In this document: positions 1-8,138 of the stretch, one piece after another | How positions within the stretch are numbered: the first letter of the stretch is position 1 | Layout: every line of letters starts with the position of its first letter | Assembly: GCF_050632385.1 (NCBI RefSeq) | Contig: NZ_CP192599.1 | Span: 4,712,001-4,776,000 of the forward strand | DNA: 64,000 nucleotides | Reading direction: 5' to 3' | Origin: Humitalea sp050632385 | GTDB taxonomy: Bacteria > Pseudomonadota > Alphaproteobacteria > Acetobacterales > Acetobacteraceae | Notes under the pieces: model-generated | Told to the model about the DNA's origin: nothing | What the model saw: only the letters and a program-made list of their open reading frames with translations | The model's database searches: none | Position numbers and translations under genes: made by a program

Positions 1-420
1 GAGCAGCACCCCGACCCCCAGCAGATAGGCCGCATCCCGCCCGCCCCGCCGCTGTTCGGCGACCGACAGCGCGAAGGAATGATCCACCAGCGTCGCCAAG
101 GTGCCCCAGAGCTGCCAGCCCCGCAGCCGATCCAGCCAGGGCGCCAGCGCCGGCCCCATCGGCGCCATCCGCAGGTTCACCACGAAGGCCGCCAGGACCA
201 CCGCGGCGAAGGGCGCCGGATCCGCCCAGTATTCCAGGGCCAGCAACTGCGCCGATCCGGCAAAGACCAGCGCGCTCATCAGCATCGCCTCGGCCAGGGA
301 CAGGCCGTGCTGTGCGGCGACGACGCCGGTGACCAGGCCAAAGGGCACCATGCCCAGCACCAAGGGCCGCGCCGCGCGCATGCCGCGGATCATGCCCGCG
401 CTGGTGAAGATGACCTGCAT
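1..420 (-). CDS. azlC: AzlC family branched-chain amino acid permease, 3'-truncated by window edge
   Basis: Reading leftward from the ATG at 420, the translation has the AzlC look: a Pro-Phe-Gly-Leu segment near residue 25, then GLSLAEAMLMSALVFAGSAQ, and further hydrophobic helices up to the window edge. AzlC works with the small partner AzlD to export branched-chain amino acids across the inner membrane. AzlD would be expected beyond position 1 and cannot be seen. In-frame ATGs also exist at 462 and 480. I chose 420 because the conserved family N-terminus begins close to it, but no clear ribosome binding site decides the start. About 140 codons are visible, so the C-terminal part of the protein is missing. 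Confidence 0.75.
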   Translation of the reverse strand, partial: MQVIFTSAGMIRGMRAARPLVLGMVPFGLVTGVVAAQHGLSLAEAMLMSALVFAGSAQLLALEYWADPAPFAAVVLAAFVVNLRMAPMGPALAPWLDRLRGWQLWGTLATLVDHSFALSVAEQRRGGRDAAYLLGVGVLL

Positions 421-616
421 CGCGCCAGTGTGCCGCCCCGCCGCCAAGCGGTCAGCCCCCATGCCCGCCGGGACACCCATGCAACGCCGCTGACCGGCAG
501 TGGAATAAACTTGTCGCGCGCCGCGCGCCGCACCTTGCCGCCCCGGCATCACGGGTCCAAACCAAGGCCCAACTGGGCGTCTGCCCGTGACCGCGGGCAG
601 TCCCGCATAGGTGTCG

Positions 617-1525
617 ATGCAGGTCTATCTGCCGATCGCCGAAATGAGCGTGGATGCCCTGCTGCTGCTGGGCATCGGCTTTGGCGTGGGCTGGCTGTCG
701 GGGCTGTTCGGCGTCGGCGGCGGGTTTTTGATGACGCCGCTGCTGATCCTGACTGGCATCCCCTCCCCCGTCGCGGTCGCCTCGGGCGCGTGCCAGACCT
801 TGGGGGCTTCCGTCTCCGGGCTGATGTCGCATTGGCGGCGCGGCAATGTCGATGTGCGGATGGGGCTGACCTTGCTGGCCGGGGGGTTCCTCGGCTCGGT
901 GATCGGCGTGCAGGCCTTTGCCTGGCTGCGGCGGCTGGGCCAGGTCGATCTGGCCGTCGCCTTCTTCTACATCGTGGTGCTGGGCGCGGTCGGGCTGCTA
1001 ATGGTGCGCGAATCGGTGGGCGCCATGCTGCGCCGGGGCCGTGCGTCGTCGTCGCGGCTGCACGAGCACTTCTGGATGCACGGCCTGCCCTTCAAGGTGC
1101 GCTACCGCAAGTCGCGGCTGTATATCTCGGTCATCCCGCCGCTGCTGGCCGGCTTCGGCATCGGCATCCTGTCGGCGGTGATGGGCGTCGGCGGCGGCTT
1201 CATGCTGGTGCCGGTGATGATCTACCTGCTCGGCATGCCGACCGCCGTGGTGATCGGGACCAGCCTGTTCCAGGTCGTCTTCGTCTCGGCCAACGTGACC
1301 TTCCTGCAGGCGATCCAGACCGGCAGCGTCGACATCGTGCTGGTCCTGCTGCTGCTGGCCGGCGGCGTGTCCGGCGCGCAATTCGGCGCCGCCATGGGCG
1401 CCAAGCTGCGGGGTGAGCAGACACGCTTCCTGCTCGGCCTGCTGGTGCTGGCGGTCGCGGGGTCGCTGTTCTGGGGCTTGGTGCAGACGCCGGAATCCAC
1501 CTTCGTCATCGGCCCCGTGCCATGA
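617..1525 (+). CDS. TauE/SafE family sulfite/anion exporter
   Basis: This is a 302-residue polytopic membrane protein of the TauE/SafE family (PF01925). The family is built from two homologous halves, and here both halves carry the glycine-rich signature: GLFGVGGGFLMTPLLI near residue 33 and VMGVGGGFMLVPVMI near residue 193. Family members export sulfite, sulfoacetate or other small anions. A GTG two codons upstream (611) is an alternative start. The stop overlaps the ATG of the next gene (ATGA at 1522), so the two are translationally coupled. TauE/SafE next to a TIGR02186 protein is a recurrent alphaproteobacterial pairing. The real substrate cannot be told from sequence. Confidence 0.88.
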   Translation: MQVYLPIAEMSVDALLLLGIGFGVGWLSGLFGVGGGFLMTPLLILTGIPSPVAVASGACQTLGASVSGLMSHWRRGNVDVRMGLTLLAGGFLGSVIGVQAFAWLRRLGQVDLAVAFFYIVVLGAVGLLMVRESVGAMLRRGRASSSRLHEHFWMHGLPFKVRYRKSRLYISVIPPLLAGFGIGILSAVMGVGGGFMLVPVMIYLLGMPTAVVIGTSLFQVVFVSANVTFLQAIQTGSVDIVLVLLLLAGGVSGAQFGAAMGAKLRGEQTRFLLGLLVLAVAGSLFWGLVQTPESTFVIGPVP

Positions 1526-2262
1526 GGTGGTGGGGCCTTTGCCTCGTCGCCCTGGCGCTGATGGCGCAACCGGCCGTGGCCCAGCCCGCCCTGGTCGCCG
1601 AACTGGCGGAAACCTCGGTCGAGATCACCACCGGCTTCACCGGCGGCTCCATCCTGGTCTTCGGCACCGCCGCGCGGCCGATCGGCGCCACGGGCGACGA
1701 AGTCCTGGTCGTCGCCACCGGCCCCGCCCAGCCGATGGTGGTGCGCCAGAAAGTGCGGATCCTGGGCTTCTGGGTGAACGGGCCGACCGCGCGCTTCCCC
1801 GATGTGCCCGGCTATTACGCCATCGCCGGCACCCGCCCGCCGTGGGAGATGCTGCCCGAACCCGAACGCCAGGAACGGCGGCTGGGGCTTGATGCCTTGC
1901 CGCTGCGGGCCATGGGTCGCCAGGCGCCGGCATTCCGCGCCGCCCTGCTGGACCTGAAGCAGCAGGAAGGCCTGTGGTCCGAACACGCGACCCCGGTCGC
2001 CGTCGCCGGCGGGCAGTTGTTCCACGCCCGCCTGCCGCTGCCCGCGACCGTCATGACCGGCAACTACACGGTGCAGGTGCTGCTGATCCGCCAGGCCCGG
2101 GTGGTGGCGCGGCAGGAACTGATCTTCCGGGTCGAACGGGTCGGCACGGCCGCCAGCATCAACGCCCTCGCCCGCCAGGCGCCGGCGCTCTACGGTCTGC
2201 TCTGCGTCGCGATCGCGGCGTTCGCGGGCTGGATCGGCAGCATCCTGTTCCGCAGAAGCTGA
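1522..2262 (+). CDS. TIGR02186 family membrane-anchored protein
   Basis: A 246-residue protein with an N-terminal Sec signal (cleavage likely after PAVAQ-type residues near 21), a periplasmic domain of about 190 residues, and one C-terminal transmembrane helix (residues about 222-243). The topology is therefore an exported domain tethered at its C-terminus. It matches the conserved family TIGR02186, whose biochemical role is unknown and which typically sits beside a TauE/SafE exporter, as here. The ATGA overlap with the exporter gene supports co-expression, and I infer that it assists the exporter. No catalytic motif is evident. Confidence 0.8.
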   Translation: MRWWGLCLVALALMAQPAVAQPALVAELAETSVEITTGFTGGSILVFGTAARPIGATGDEVLVVATGPAQPMVVRQKVRILGFWVNGPTARFPDVPGYYAIAGTRPPWEMLPEPERQERRLGLDALPLRAMGRQAPAFRAALLDLKQQEGLWSEHATPVAVAGGQLFHARLPLPATVMTGNYTVQVLLIRQARVVARQELIFRVERVGTAASINALARQAPALYGLLCVAIAAFAGWIGSILFRRS

Positions 2263-2289
2263 CGGAGAACATCATGCGTTCGGACCACC

Positions 2290-2769
2290 ATGCCTGAGGC
2301 GGCGCAGCGCGACCGTGTCTTCCTTGTCGTGGTGGACGACAGCGAGGAGCGGCATGTGGCCCTCCGCTACGCCTGCCTGCGGGCGAAAAAATCCGGCGGG
2401 CGGGTCGCGCTGCTGCGGGTGATCGAACCCCCCGGGCAGACCGAATGGGCCGGCGTCGGCGCGCTGATGGCCGAGGAACAACGCGATGCGGCGGAAAAAC
2501 TGCTCTCCGGCCTGGCGGTGGACGTGCAGGACATCACCGGCGGCTACCCCATCCTGCTGATCCGGGAGGGCGATCCCCGCGATGAACTGCTGGCCTTGCT
2601 GGAGGAGGAGAAGCGCATCTCCATCCTGGTGCTGGCCGCGGCCGGCGGCTCGGGCGGGCCGGGGCCGCTGATCGCGGCGCTGACCGGGCGTTTCGCGTCA
2701 CGGCTGCGGGTGCCGATGACCATCGTGCCGGCGACCATCGGCCTGGATGAGCTTGAACGCGTCACCTGA
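2290..2769 (+). CDS. Universal stress protein (UspA family)
   Basis: A 159-residue single-domain protein with the Usp alpha/beta fold pattern. The first strand is VFLVVVDDSEE, where the Asp contacts nucleotide in ATP-binding members. The C-terminal half contains ILVLAAAGGSGGPGPLIAALTGRFASRLRVPMTIVP split over two segments, which resembles the G-2x-G-9x-G-S/N nucleotide loop of ATP-binding Usps. It lies 27 nt downstream of the TIGR02186 gene and may share its transcript. The trigger and partner are unknown. Family assignment is firm and ATP binding is probable. Confidence 0.85.
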   Translation: MPEAAQRDRVFLVVVDDSEERHVALRYACLRAKKSGGRVALLRVIEPPGQTEWAGVGALMAEEQRDAAEKLLSGLAVDVQDITGGYPILLIREGDPRDELLALLEEEKRISILVLAAAGGSGGPGPLIAALTGRFASRLRVPMTIVPATIGLDELERVT

Positions 2770-2844
2770 CCCGCGCGCGCCGCCGGTTGCATCCGGGTCG
2801 GGCCGCCCACATCTTCCTGGCAAATACGCCACACGGGACCATGC

Positions 2845-3408
2845 ATGTTCATCGAAACCGAAGCCACGCCGAACCCGGCCACCCTGAAGTTCCTGCCTGG
2901 CGAGGCGGTGATGGGCGACCGCGGCACCGCTGATTTCACCAATGCCGACGCCGCCGCGCGGTCGCCCCTGGCGCTGCGCCTGTTCGGCCTGCCGGATGTG
3001 GCGCGGGTGTTCCTCGGCGCCGATTTCGTGACCATCACCAAGTCGGGCGATGCCGATTGGCAGGGCCTGCGCCCGCAGGTGCTGGGCGCGATCATGGCGC
3101 ATTACCTGGCGGGCCACGCCGTCCTGGGCGAGGACGCGGAAGCGGCCGAGGAGGAGGACGTGGACCCCGCCGACCAGGAAATCGCCGCACAGATCAAGGA
3201 ATTGCTCGATACCCGCGTGCGGCCCGCGGTGGCCGGCGACGGCGGCGACATCATCTTCCGTGGCTTCCGCGACGGCATCGTGAAATTGCGGATGCAGGGG
3301 GCCTGCAGCGGCTGCCCCTCGTCCCGCGCCACGCTCAAGCACGGCGTCGAGTCGATGCTGCGCCATTACGTGCCGGAAGTCGTTTCGGTCGAGCAGGTCG
3401 AGGCCTGA
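2845..3408 (+). CDS. NifU-like Fe-S cluster scaffold/carrier (Nfu)
   Basis: A 187-residue two-domain protein. The N-terminal Nfu domain begins MFIETEATPNPATLKFLPG, a classic start of mitochondrial and alphaproteobacterial Nfu. The C-terminal NifU domain carries the cluster-binding CxxC in GACSGCPSS near residue 153, within DTRVRPAVAGDGGDIIF...GACSGCPSSRATLKHGVE. It passes [4Fe-4S] clusters to apoproteins in the cytoplasm. SdhB and the ferredoxin-like TcuB in this window are obvious kinds of client. A GC-rich stem follows the stop. The gene appears monocistronic. Confidence 0.92.
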   Translation: MFIETEATPNPATLKFLPGEAVMGDRGTADFTNADAAARSPLALRLFGLPDVARVFLGADFVTITKSGDADWQGLRPQVLGAIMAHYLAGHAVLGEDAEAAEEEDVDPADQEIAAQIKELLDTRVRPAVAGDGGDIIFRGFRDGIVKLRMQGACSGCPSSRATLKHGVESMLRHYVPEVVSVEQVEA

Positions 3409-3412
3409 CCAG

Positions 3413-3433
3413 GCGCGGGACCGCATCCCGCGC
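3413..3433 (+). terminator. GC-rich hairpin after nfu
   Basis: A perfect 8-bp stem, GCGCGGGA and TCCCGCGC, is separated by the 5-nt loop CCGCA and lies 4 nt past the nfu stop. It has no strong T-run, so intrinsic termination is only plausible. Confidence 0.5.
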
Positions 3434-3541
3434 GTCATTCCATTTCCCCATGGTGACAATACGCGGCGCGCGCTGGACGCGCCGCGGGCTTTCCCAGCAT
3501 GTGCCGCCATCGCCCCCACGCCTGCCCAGGGAAGCCCAACC

Positions 3542-4132
3542 TTGACCGAAACGATCGCCGATACCGCCCTCGACCAGCTTTTCCGCGACGCCCGCACCCA
3601 CAACAAGTGGCAGGACCGGGCCGTGCCGGAAGACAAGCTGACCGAGATGTACGACTTGCTGAAGCTGGCCCCGACCTCGGCCAATTCGTCACCGGCCCGC
3701 TTTGTTTTCGTGCGCAGCGCCGAAGCCAAGGCCAAGCTGAAGGCGGCACTCGCCCCGGGCAACATCGAAAAGACCATGACCGCGCCGGTGACGGTGATCG
3801 TGGCCTATGACCCGGTCTTCTACGACAAGCTGCCGACCTTGTTTCCGCACGCCGATGCGCGGGCCTGGTTCGCCGGCAATGTCGCCTTCTCCGACACCAC
3901 GGCGCTGCGCAACGGCACGCTGCAGGGGGCCTACCTGATCCTGGCGGCGCGCGCGGTGGGGCTGGATGCCGGCCCGATGAGCGGCTTCGACAACAGCAAG
4001 GTGGACGAGTTGTTCCTGTCCACCCAAGGCTGGAAGTCCAACTTCCTGGTCAACCTGGGCTATGGCGAGCCCTCGGGGCTGTTCCCGCGCAGCCCCCGCC
4101 TGGCCTTCGACGAGGCCTGCCGGATCATCTGA
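3542..4132 (+). CDS. Malonic semialdehyde reductase/nitroreductase family protein (RutE/HadB type)
   Basis: A 196-residue FMN-dependent nitroreductase fold. The segment ALDQLFRDARTHNKWQD followed by LLKLAPTSANSSPARFVFV is characteristic of the RutE/HadB subgroup, which reduces malonic semialdehyde to 3-hydroxypropionate in pyrimidine degradation. No other rut genes are near, so the physiological substrate is uncertain. The start is a TTG at 3542, preceded by AGGGA about 9 nt upstream. No in-frame ATG gives a full N-terminus. A multi-hairpin repeat begins only a few bases past the stop and fills the gap to the convergent regulator gene. Confidence 0.82.
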   Translation: MTETIADTALDQLFRDARTHNKWQDRAVPEDKLTEMYDLLKLAPTSANSSPARFVFVRSAEAKAKLKAALAPGNIEKTMTAPVTVIVAYDPVFYDKLPTLFPHADARAWFAGNVAFSDTTALRNGTLQGAYLILAARAVGLDAGPMSGFDNSKVDELFLSTQGWKSNFLVNLGYGEPSGLFPRSPRLAFDEACRII

Positions 4133-4135
4133 ACG

Positions 4136-4404
4136 GGTTGCGAAAAACGGGGGAGGTTGCGCCGTGGAGAGGGCTTCGCCCCCTCCACACCTCCCCCACC
4201 AGGGGCCGCCGCCCCTGGACCGGCGGAATTGGTAGAATGAAGAGAGGGGCATGGTGCGACCTCGATCAAGGGCGCGCCCGCGATGCCCCTCTCTTCATTC
4301 TACCAAACAGCGTGGGTTCCAAGGGGCCACGGCCCCTTGGTGGGGATAGTTTGAAAGGGGCGAAGCCTCTTTCAAAGCGCCACCTTCCCGTTATTCAACA
4401 GCCT
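4136..4404 (+). repeat. Multi-hairpin interspersed element, copy A
   Basis: This copy fills essentially the whole gap between two convergent genes. In order it holds a terminal segment (GGAGGTTGCGCC at about 4152-4163), hairpin 1 with a TTCG-type apex (about 4164-4188), hairpin 2 (about 4200-4217), a central stem, hairpin 4 (about 4319-4340), hairpin 5 with a GAAG apex (about 4350-4376), and a terminal GCGCCACCTTCCCG that is the near complement of the left end. The central stem arms 4229-4252 and 4283-4306 are perfectly complementary over 24 bp. The arm begins TTGGTAGAATGAAG. The apical loop is 30 nt. Five further copies are in this window. Confidence 0.9.
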
Positions 4405-4405
4405 G

Positions 4406-5119
4406 CTAAGCCGCCGCCCTACCCCCGCGCGGATCCAGCTTGTACCCACCTGCCTCGGTCAGCAGCAGGCATGTGTTGCTCGGATCCGGCTCCACTTTCT
4501 GGCGCAGCCGGTAGATATGCGTCTCCAGGGTATGGGTCGTGACATTGGCGTTGTAGCCCCAGACCTCGTTCAGCAGGATCTGCCGCGGCACCGGCCGTGC
4601 CCCGGCGCGGTAGAGGTATTTCAGGATCGCGGCTTCTTTCTCGGTCAGCCGGATTTTCCGGTTCTTCACCGGTTCCAGCAGCAACTTGGAGGCCGGGCGG
4701 AAAATATACGGCCCGATCGTGAAGACCGCATCCTCGCTATTGTCGAAGACGCGCAACTGGGCCCGCAGCCGGGCCAGCAATTCGTTCAGCCGGAACGGCT
4801 TGGCGATGTAGTCATTGGCGCCGGCATCCAGCCCCTTGACCACATCGGCCTCGGCATCCGCCCCCGTCAGCATGACGATCGGCACCTTCACCCCCGCGCG
4901 GCGCAGCCGGGCGCAGAGGTCGCGGCCATCGCCATCCGGCAGGCCGATATCGAGCAGGACGGCATCGAAACGCGCCCCGTCCGCGGTCAGCATGCGGTGC
5001 GCCTCGGTCGCCGTCCCGGCCTCGGACGGCAGGAATTCGCCATCCACGGCCAATTGTTCGGTCAGGGTGGCGCGCAGCGCCGGATCGTCGTCGACGATCA
5101 GGATGGGACGGGCTGACAT
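4406..5119 (-). CDS. OmpR/PhoB-type response regulator, orphan
   Basis: A 237-residue two-domain regulator. The receiver domain has the acidic pair in ILIVDDDPAL, the phospho-acceptor Asp in AVLLDIGLPDGDG, the conserved Thr in VMLTGADAEADVV and the Lys in DYIAKPFRLNEL. The C-terminal winged-helix domain includes LTEKEAAILKYLYRAG and VTTHTLETHIYRLRQKVE. The C-terminal part resembles alphaproteobacterial CenR-like regulators, but I am not certain of orthology. No histidine kinase gene is adjacent. The ATG at 5119 is preferred over the GTG at 5131 because GGGAG lies about 11 nt upstream of it. It is divergent from ribA. Confidence 0.88.
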   Translation of the reverse strand: MSARPILIVDDDPALRATLTEQLAVDGEFLPSEAGTATEAHRMLTADGARFDAVLLDIGLPDGDGRDLCARLRRAGVKVPIVMLTGADAEADVVKGLDAGANDYIAKPFRLNELLARLRAQLRVFDNSEDAVFTIGPYIFRPASKLLLEPVKNRKIRLTEKEAAILKYLYRAGARPVPRQILLNEVWGYNANVTTHTLETHIYRLRQKVEPDPSNTCLLLTEAGGYKLDPRGGRAAA

Positions 5120-5176
5120 GCGCGGCGGCACTCCCAGGGGGACGTGTTGACGGGGTCGAGTCCGGCAGCGCCGGTA

Positions 5177-5265
5177 ACGTTTCGTGATGTTGGCGCCAGG
5201 GCATCAACACCGCAAGTGCGGCATCCGCAGACCCCCCTCGCGCGTATGCACAGCAGACGAAACGT
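5177..5265. promoter_or_regulatory. Paired inverted 9-mers in the regulator/ribA divergent region
   Basis: ACGTTTCGT (5177-5185) and its exact reverse complement ACGAAACGT (5257-5265) flank about 70 bp in the 299-bp gap between the response regulator and ribA. A regulator acting on both genes could bind here, possibly the adjacent response regulator. No convincing -35/-10 pair was identified, and the gap otherwise holds nothing I recognise. Confidence 0.35.
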
Positions 5266-5418
5266 GACCGCTGCGGGATCGCCCCGGAATCGCCATGATC
5301 CGGGACATGCTTAGGGGGTGTCATATGCGTTTGGGACGCCACATCTGCTGCGCGACCGTCCCCGCGCCTCATTTCGCCTAAGCGGACCACGGCAAGAACC
5401 GAACGGAATGTTCAACGC

Positions 5419-6600
5419 ATGACCAGCACCGGCAACCTCGCGCCCGACCTGAGATCCGATCCGCAGGACGGCACCTTCGCCCTGCCCGATGCCCATGCCC
5501 TGGCCATGCGCCTGGTGCACCGCGCGGTCAGCGACCTGCGCCGCGGCACCCCGGTGCTGTTGCGCGGGCCGGATGGGCCGCTGGTCTCGGTCGCGGCCGA
5601 AACCGTGGGCGCCCGAGGCCTGGCGGAACTGGCCGCCGTGGCGCTGGCCGCCCCGGTGCTGCTGCTGGCCCCTGTCCGGGCCGCGGCCGTGCTGCAACGC
5701 CCGGTGCCCCAGGGCCGCGGGTCGGAGGATGGCGCCGTCGCCCTCCGCCTGCCGCCCGCGCTGCTGGACCCGGCCGTGCTGCGCTCACTGGCCGACCCGG
5801 TGGCCGAACGGCTGCTGCCCGAACAGCCGGAACGCACCCTGGCCCCGCCGCTCGGCACCACGGCCATCGCCCTGGCCAAGATCGGCCGCCTGCTGCCGGC
5901 GCTGGTGGTGGCCCCGGCCTCCGAGCCCGCCGCGCAGCGCCTGTCGCTGCTGGCGATCGACGCCGCCGACATCGCCGCCTATCCGCTCTCCGCCGCCACC
6001 AGTCTGACCCGGGTGGCCGAGGCCCGGGTGCCGCTGGAAGATGCGCAGGACAGCCGCATCGTCGCCTTCCGCGCCGCCGATGGGGGGATCGAACACCTGG
6101 CCATCCTGGTCGGCGATGTCGAAGCCCTGGTCGCCTCCGGCGGCGCCCCGCTGTCGCGCATCCATTCCGAGTGTTTTACCGGCGACCTGCTGGGTTCGCT
6201 GAAATGCGACTGCGGCCCGCAGTTGCGCGGCGCCATCGCCAAGATGAACGAGGAAGGCGCCGGGGTGCTGCTCTACCTGGCCCAGGAAGGCCGCGGCATC
6301 GGCCTGGTCAACAAGCTGCGCGCCTATACGCTGCAGGATGCCGGGCTGGACACGCTGGATGCCAACCGCGCCATCGGCTACGGCGCCGATGAACGGTCCT
6401 TCCTGGTGGCTGCCACGATGCTCCAGGAACTGGGCATTCCGCGCGTGAAGCTGCTGACCAACAACCCGGACAAGCTGGCCGGCCTGGCCGCCTGCGGCAT
6501 CGAGGTCCTGGGGCGGGAGGTGCATTCCTTCGCCGGCAATGGTGTGAACGACAAGTATCTGGCGACCAAGCAGGACCGCTTCGGGCATCTGCTGGGGTAA
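5419..6600 (+). CDS. ribA: GTP cyclohydrolase II with divergent N-terminal domain
   Basis: A 393-residue protein. The C-terminal half is a complete GTP cyclohydrolase II: the zinc-binding cysteines lie in SECFTGDLLGSLKCDCG near residues 252-268, followed by LAQEGRGIGLVNKLRAY and LLTNNPDKL. It catalyses the first step of riboflavin synthesis, opening GTP to 2,5-diamino-6-ribosylamino-pyrimidinone phosphate. The first 190 residues occupy the position of RibB (DHBP synthase) in RibBA fusions, but I see none of RibB's acidic catalytic loop motifs. That half is probably structural or degenerate, so a separate ribB would be needed. No other rib genes or FMN riboswitch are visible. Confidence 0.9.
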   Translation: MTSTGNLAPDLRSDPQDGTFALPDAHALAMRLVHRAVSDLRRGTPVLLRGPDGPLVSVAAETVGARGLAELAAVALAAPVLLLAPVRAAAVLQRPVPQGRGSEDGAVALRLPPALLDPAVLRSLADPVAERLLPEQPERTLAPPLGTTAIALAKIGRLLPALVVAPASEPAAQRLSLLAIDAADIAAYPLSAATSLTRVAEARVPLEDAQDSRIVAFRAADGGIEHLAILVGDVEALVASGGAPLSRIHSECFTGDLLGSLKCDCGPQLRGAIAKMNEEGAGVLLYLAQEGRGIGLVNKLRAYTLQDAGLDTLDANRAIGYGADERSFLVAATMLQELGIPRVKLLTNNPDKLAGLAACGIEVLGREVHSFAGNGVNDKYLATKQDRFGHLLG

Positions 6601-6603
6601 GGC

Positions 6604-7179
6604 TCAGGCCGGAAGGACGCGCGCCAGGGCTTCCACCGTGGCGATCCGGCGGGGCCGGTGGCGCGTCCATGTCCAGAACCCAAGGCCCAGCAGCAGCACC
6701 AGCGACACCGCCAGCGCGCCGAGGAAGATGGTCCAGTCGTCGCCCGTCACAGCCAGGTAGATGCTCCCCCCCAGGCTGGCCAAGCTCATCGCGCCGAAGG
6801 CGCCGATCGTGAAGAGCGGCATGAACCAGCCGCTGCCTGCCTGGACCTCGATCCCCGGGTAGCGCTCCAGCACCCAGGCCACCATGCCGCGGACAAAGGC
6901 GCTGTAGGCCGCCGGCGTTGTGATGCTGCCCATGAATTCGATCGGGCGGCGCTCGCCCGTCAGCCAGATGCGGGTGAAGTGGTAGGAACCGCCCTTCGAT
7001 TCCGAAAACCCGACCCGTATCCGCGCGATCCCCGCGAAATTCAGGCGCAGCAGCGTGCCGTCGTCCCCGCCGACCCCGATCGCTTCGGCGGCGAGGCCCA
7101 CGGTGACATCGGCCCCCTTCAGCCCCAGGCGACGCAGGCGGCGCGTCATGGGCGCCCGGAACAGCAGGGGGTTCGGCAT
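6604..7179 (-). CDS. Conserved hypothetical membrane protein
   Basis: A 191-residue protein I cannot name. The first 100 residues are soluble, with beta-strand-like segments (LLRLNFAGIARIRVGFSESK, then HFTRIWLTGERRPIEFMGSI), giving a PH-domain-like impression. Two transmembrane helices follow (about residues 120-142 and 150-170) and a basic C-terminus WTRHRPRR. The ATG at 7179 is the first giving a sensible N-terminus. The upstream extension to 7284 would run through the divergent promoter region of the next gene. It is convergent with ribA, with only 3 nt between stops. Confidence 0.6.
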   Translation of the reverse strand: MPNPLLFRAPMTRRLRRLGLKGADVTVGLAAEAIGVGGDDGTLLRLNFAGIARIRVGFSESKGGSYHFTRIWLTGERRPIEFMGSITTPAAYSAFVRGMVAWVLERYPGIEVQAGSGWFMPLFTIGAFGAMSLASLGGSIYLAVTGDDWTIFLGALAVSLVLLLGLGFWTWTRHRPRRIATVEALARVLPA

Positions 7180-7261
7180 CTGGCGCGAAGTGTCGCGGCG
7201 CGCGGCGCCGGATTCAATCCCGGGGGGTGCTGGCCCGGCGTTTGCGTGGCACAAGCCCATC

Positions 7262-7642
7262 ATGCAGACCGATGGCGTCTCCACTGTGCTCTATGGCGTT
7301 CGTCCGGCCCCGCCGGCCGATGGTGGCCCGGCCTTGTCCGAGGGCACCGCCGCCCCGGTCCCCTCCGATGCCAGTTTCGACGAGATCCTGCGCTCCCTGA
7401 ACCCGCTGCATCATGTGCCGGGGGTCGGCATGATCTACCGGGCAGCGACGGGTGAGAGGGTGCTGCCTGCCTTCCAGATCCTGGGCGCCACCCTGACGGG
7501 TGGGCCGGTCATGGGGCTGGCCACCGCCGCCTGGCTGGCCGTGGGGGCATTGTCCACGGCCCAGGCCGCGACCGACCGCGCCGATCCCGCCGGCGCCGCG
7601 GCACGCTACGCCGCTGCCGCAGCCCGGCCGAACTATGCCTGA
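7262..7642 (+). CDS. Conserved hypothetical small membrane-associated protein
   Basis: A 126-residue protein. The core, SFDEILRSLNPLHHVPGVGMIYRAATGE then a glycine-rich hydrophobic stretch (ILGATLTGGPVMGLATAAWL), is a pattern seen in small uncharacterised Rhodospirillales proteins. The C-terminus is Ala-rich. The role is unknown. The ATG at 7262 was chosen because the conserved core starts about 45 residues later and the earlier in-frame region overlaps the divergent gene. The last 8 nt overlap the L,D-transpeptidase start, implying an operon and a possible envelope link. Confidence 0.6.
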   Translation: MQTDGVSTVLYGVRPAPPADGGPALSEGTAAPVPSDASFDEILRSLNPLHHVPGVGMIYRAATGERVLPAFQILGATLTGGPVMGLATAAWLAVGALSTAQAATDRADPAGAAARYAAAAARPNYA

Positions 7643-8138
7643 ACCCGGTATCGCGCGGGTCACGCCCGATGGGCTGCTGCGGCTGGACGGGTTCGTCATG
7701 CGCTGCGCCCTGGGCCGTGGCGGCATCCGCGCCGACAAGGAAGAGGGCGACGGCGCGACACCCACCGGCCTGCTGCCGCTGCGCCGCGTGTTCTACCGCG
7801 CCGATCGCGGCGCCATCCCCCGGGCCGCCGTGCCGGTGGAGCCCCTGGCGCCCGAGGATGGCTGGTGCGACGACCCCACCCACCCCGCCTACAACACCCG
7901 CATCCTGCTGCCCCACCCGGCCCGGCATGAGGAGCTGTGGCGCGCCGACGGGCTCTACGATGTGATCGGCGTGCTCGGCTGGAACGACGCGCCGGTGGTG
8001 CGCGGCCGTGGCAGCGCGATCTTTCTCCACATCGCCCGGCCCGACCTGTCCCCGACCGAAGGCTGCATCGCGCTCGCCGAACGGGACGTGCGGGCGCTGC
8101 TGGCGGCCGGGCTACGTGGGATCGAGGTTATCGGCTGA
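7635..8138 (+). CDS. L,D-transpeptidase (YkuD) family protein
   Basis: A 167-residue YkuD-fold protein. The N-terminus has GRGGIRADKEEGDGATPTGL, the conserved substrate-loop pattern of this subfamily. The catalytic signature is the His in IFLHIARPD followed by SPTEGCIAL with the nucleophilic Cys. Such enzymes form 3-3 peptidoglycan crosslinks or attach proteins to the wall. No signal peptide is evident, so export or a cytoplasmic role is open. The ATG at 7635 overlaps the preceding gene's end, and the stop overlaps the convergent gene by 11 nt. Confidence 0.85.
   Translation: MPEPGIARVTPDGLLRLDGFVMRCALGRGGIRADKEEGDGATPTGLLPLRRVFYRADRGAIPRAAVPVEPLAPEDGWCDDPTHPAYNTRILLPHPARHEELWRADGLYDVIGVLGWNDAPVVRGRGSAIFLHIARPDLSPTEGCIALAERDVRALLAAGLRGIEVIG

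Noticed and set aside
79..1416. 445-codon plus-strand frame across the left end
   Set aside because: Low-complexity Arg/Pro/Ala shadow of azlC and the TauE/SafE gene, with no motif.
4136..4404. Reading the multi-hairpin element as a simple intrinsic terminator
   Set aside because: It has five hairpins, terminal inverted sequences and repeated copies, and no T-run after the stems. Termination may be an effect but does not explain the whole structure.
5132..5418. FMN riboswitch upstream of ribA
   Set aside because: None of the conserved FMN aptamer segments was found in the 299-bp gap.
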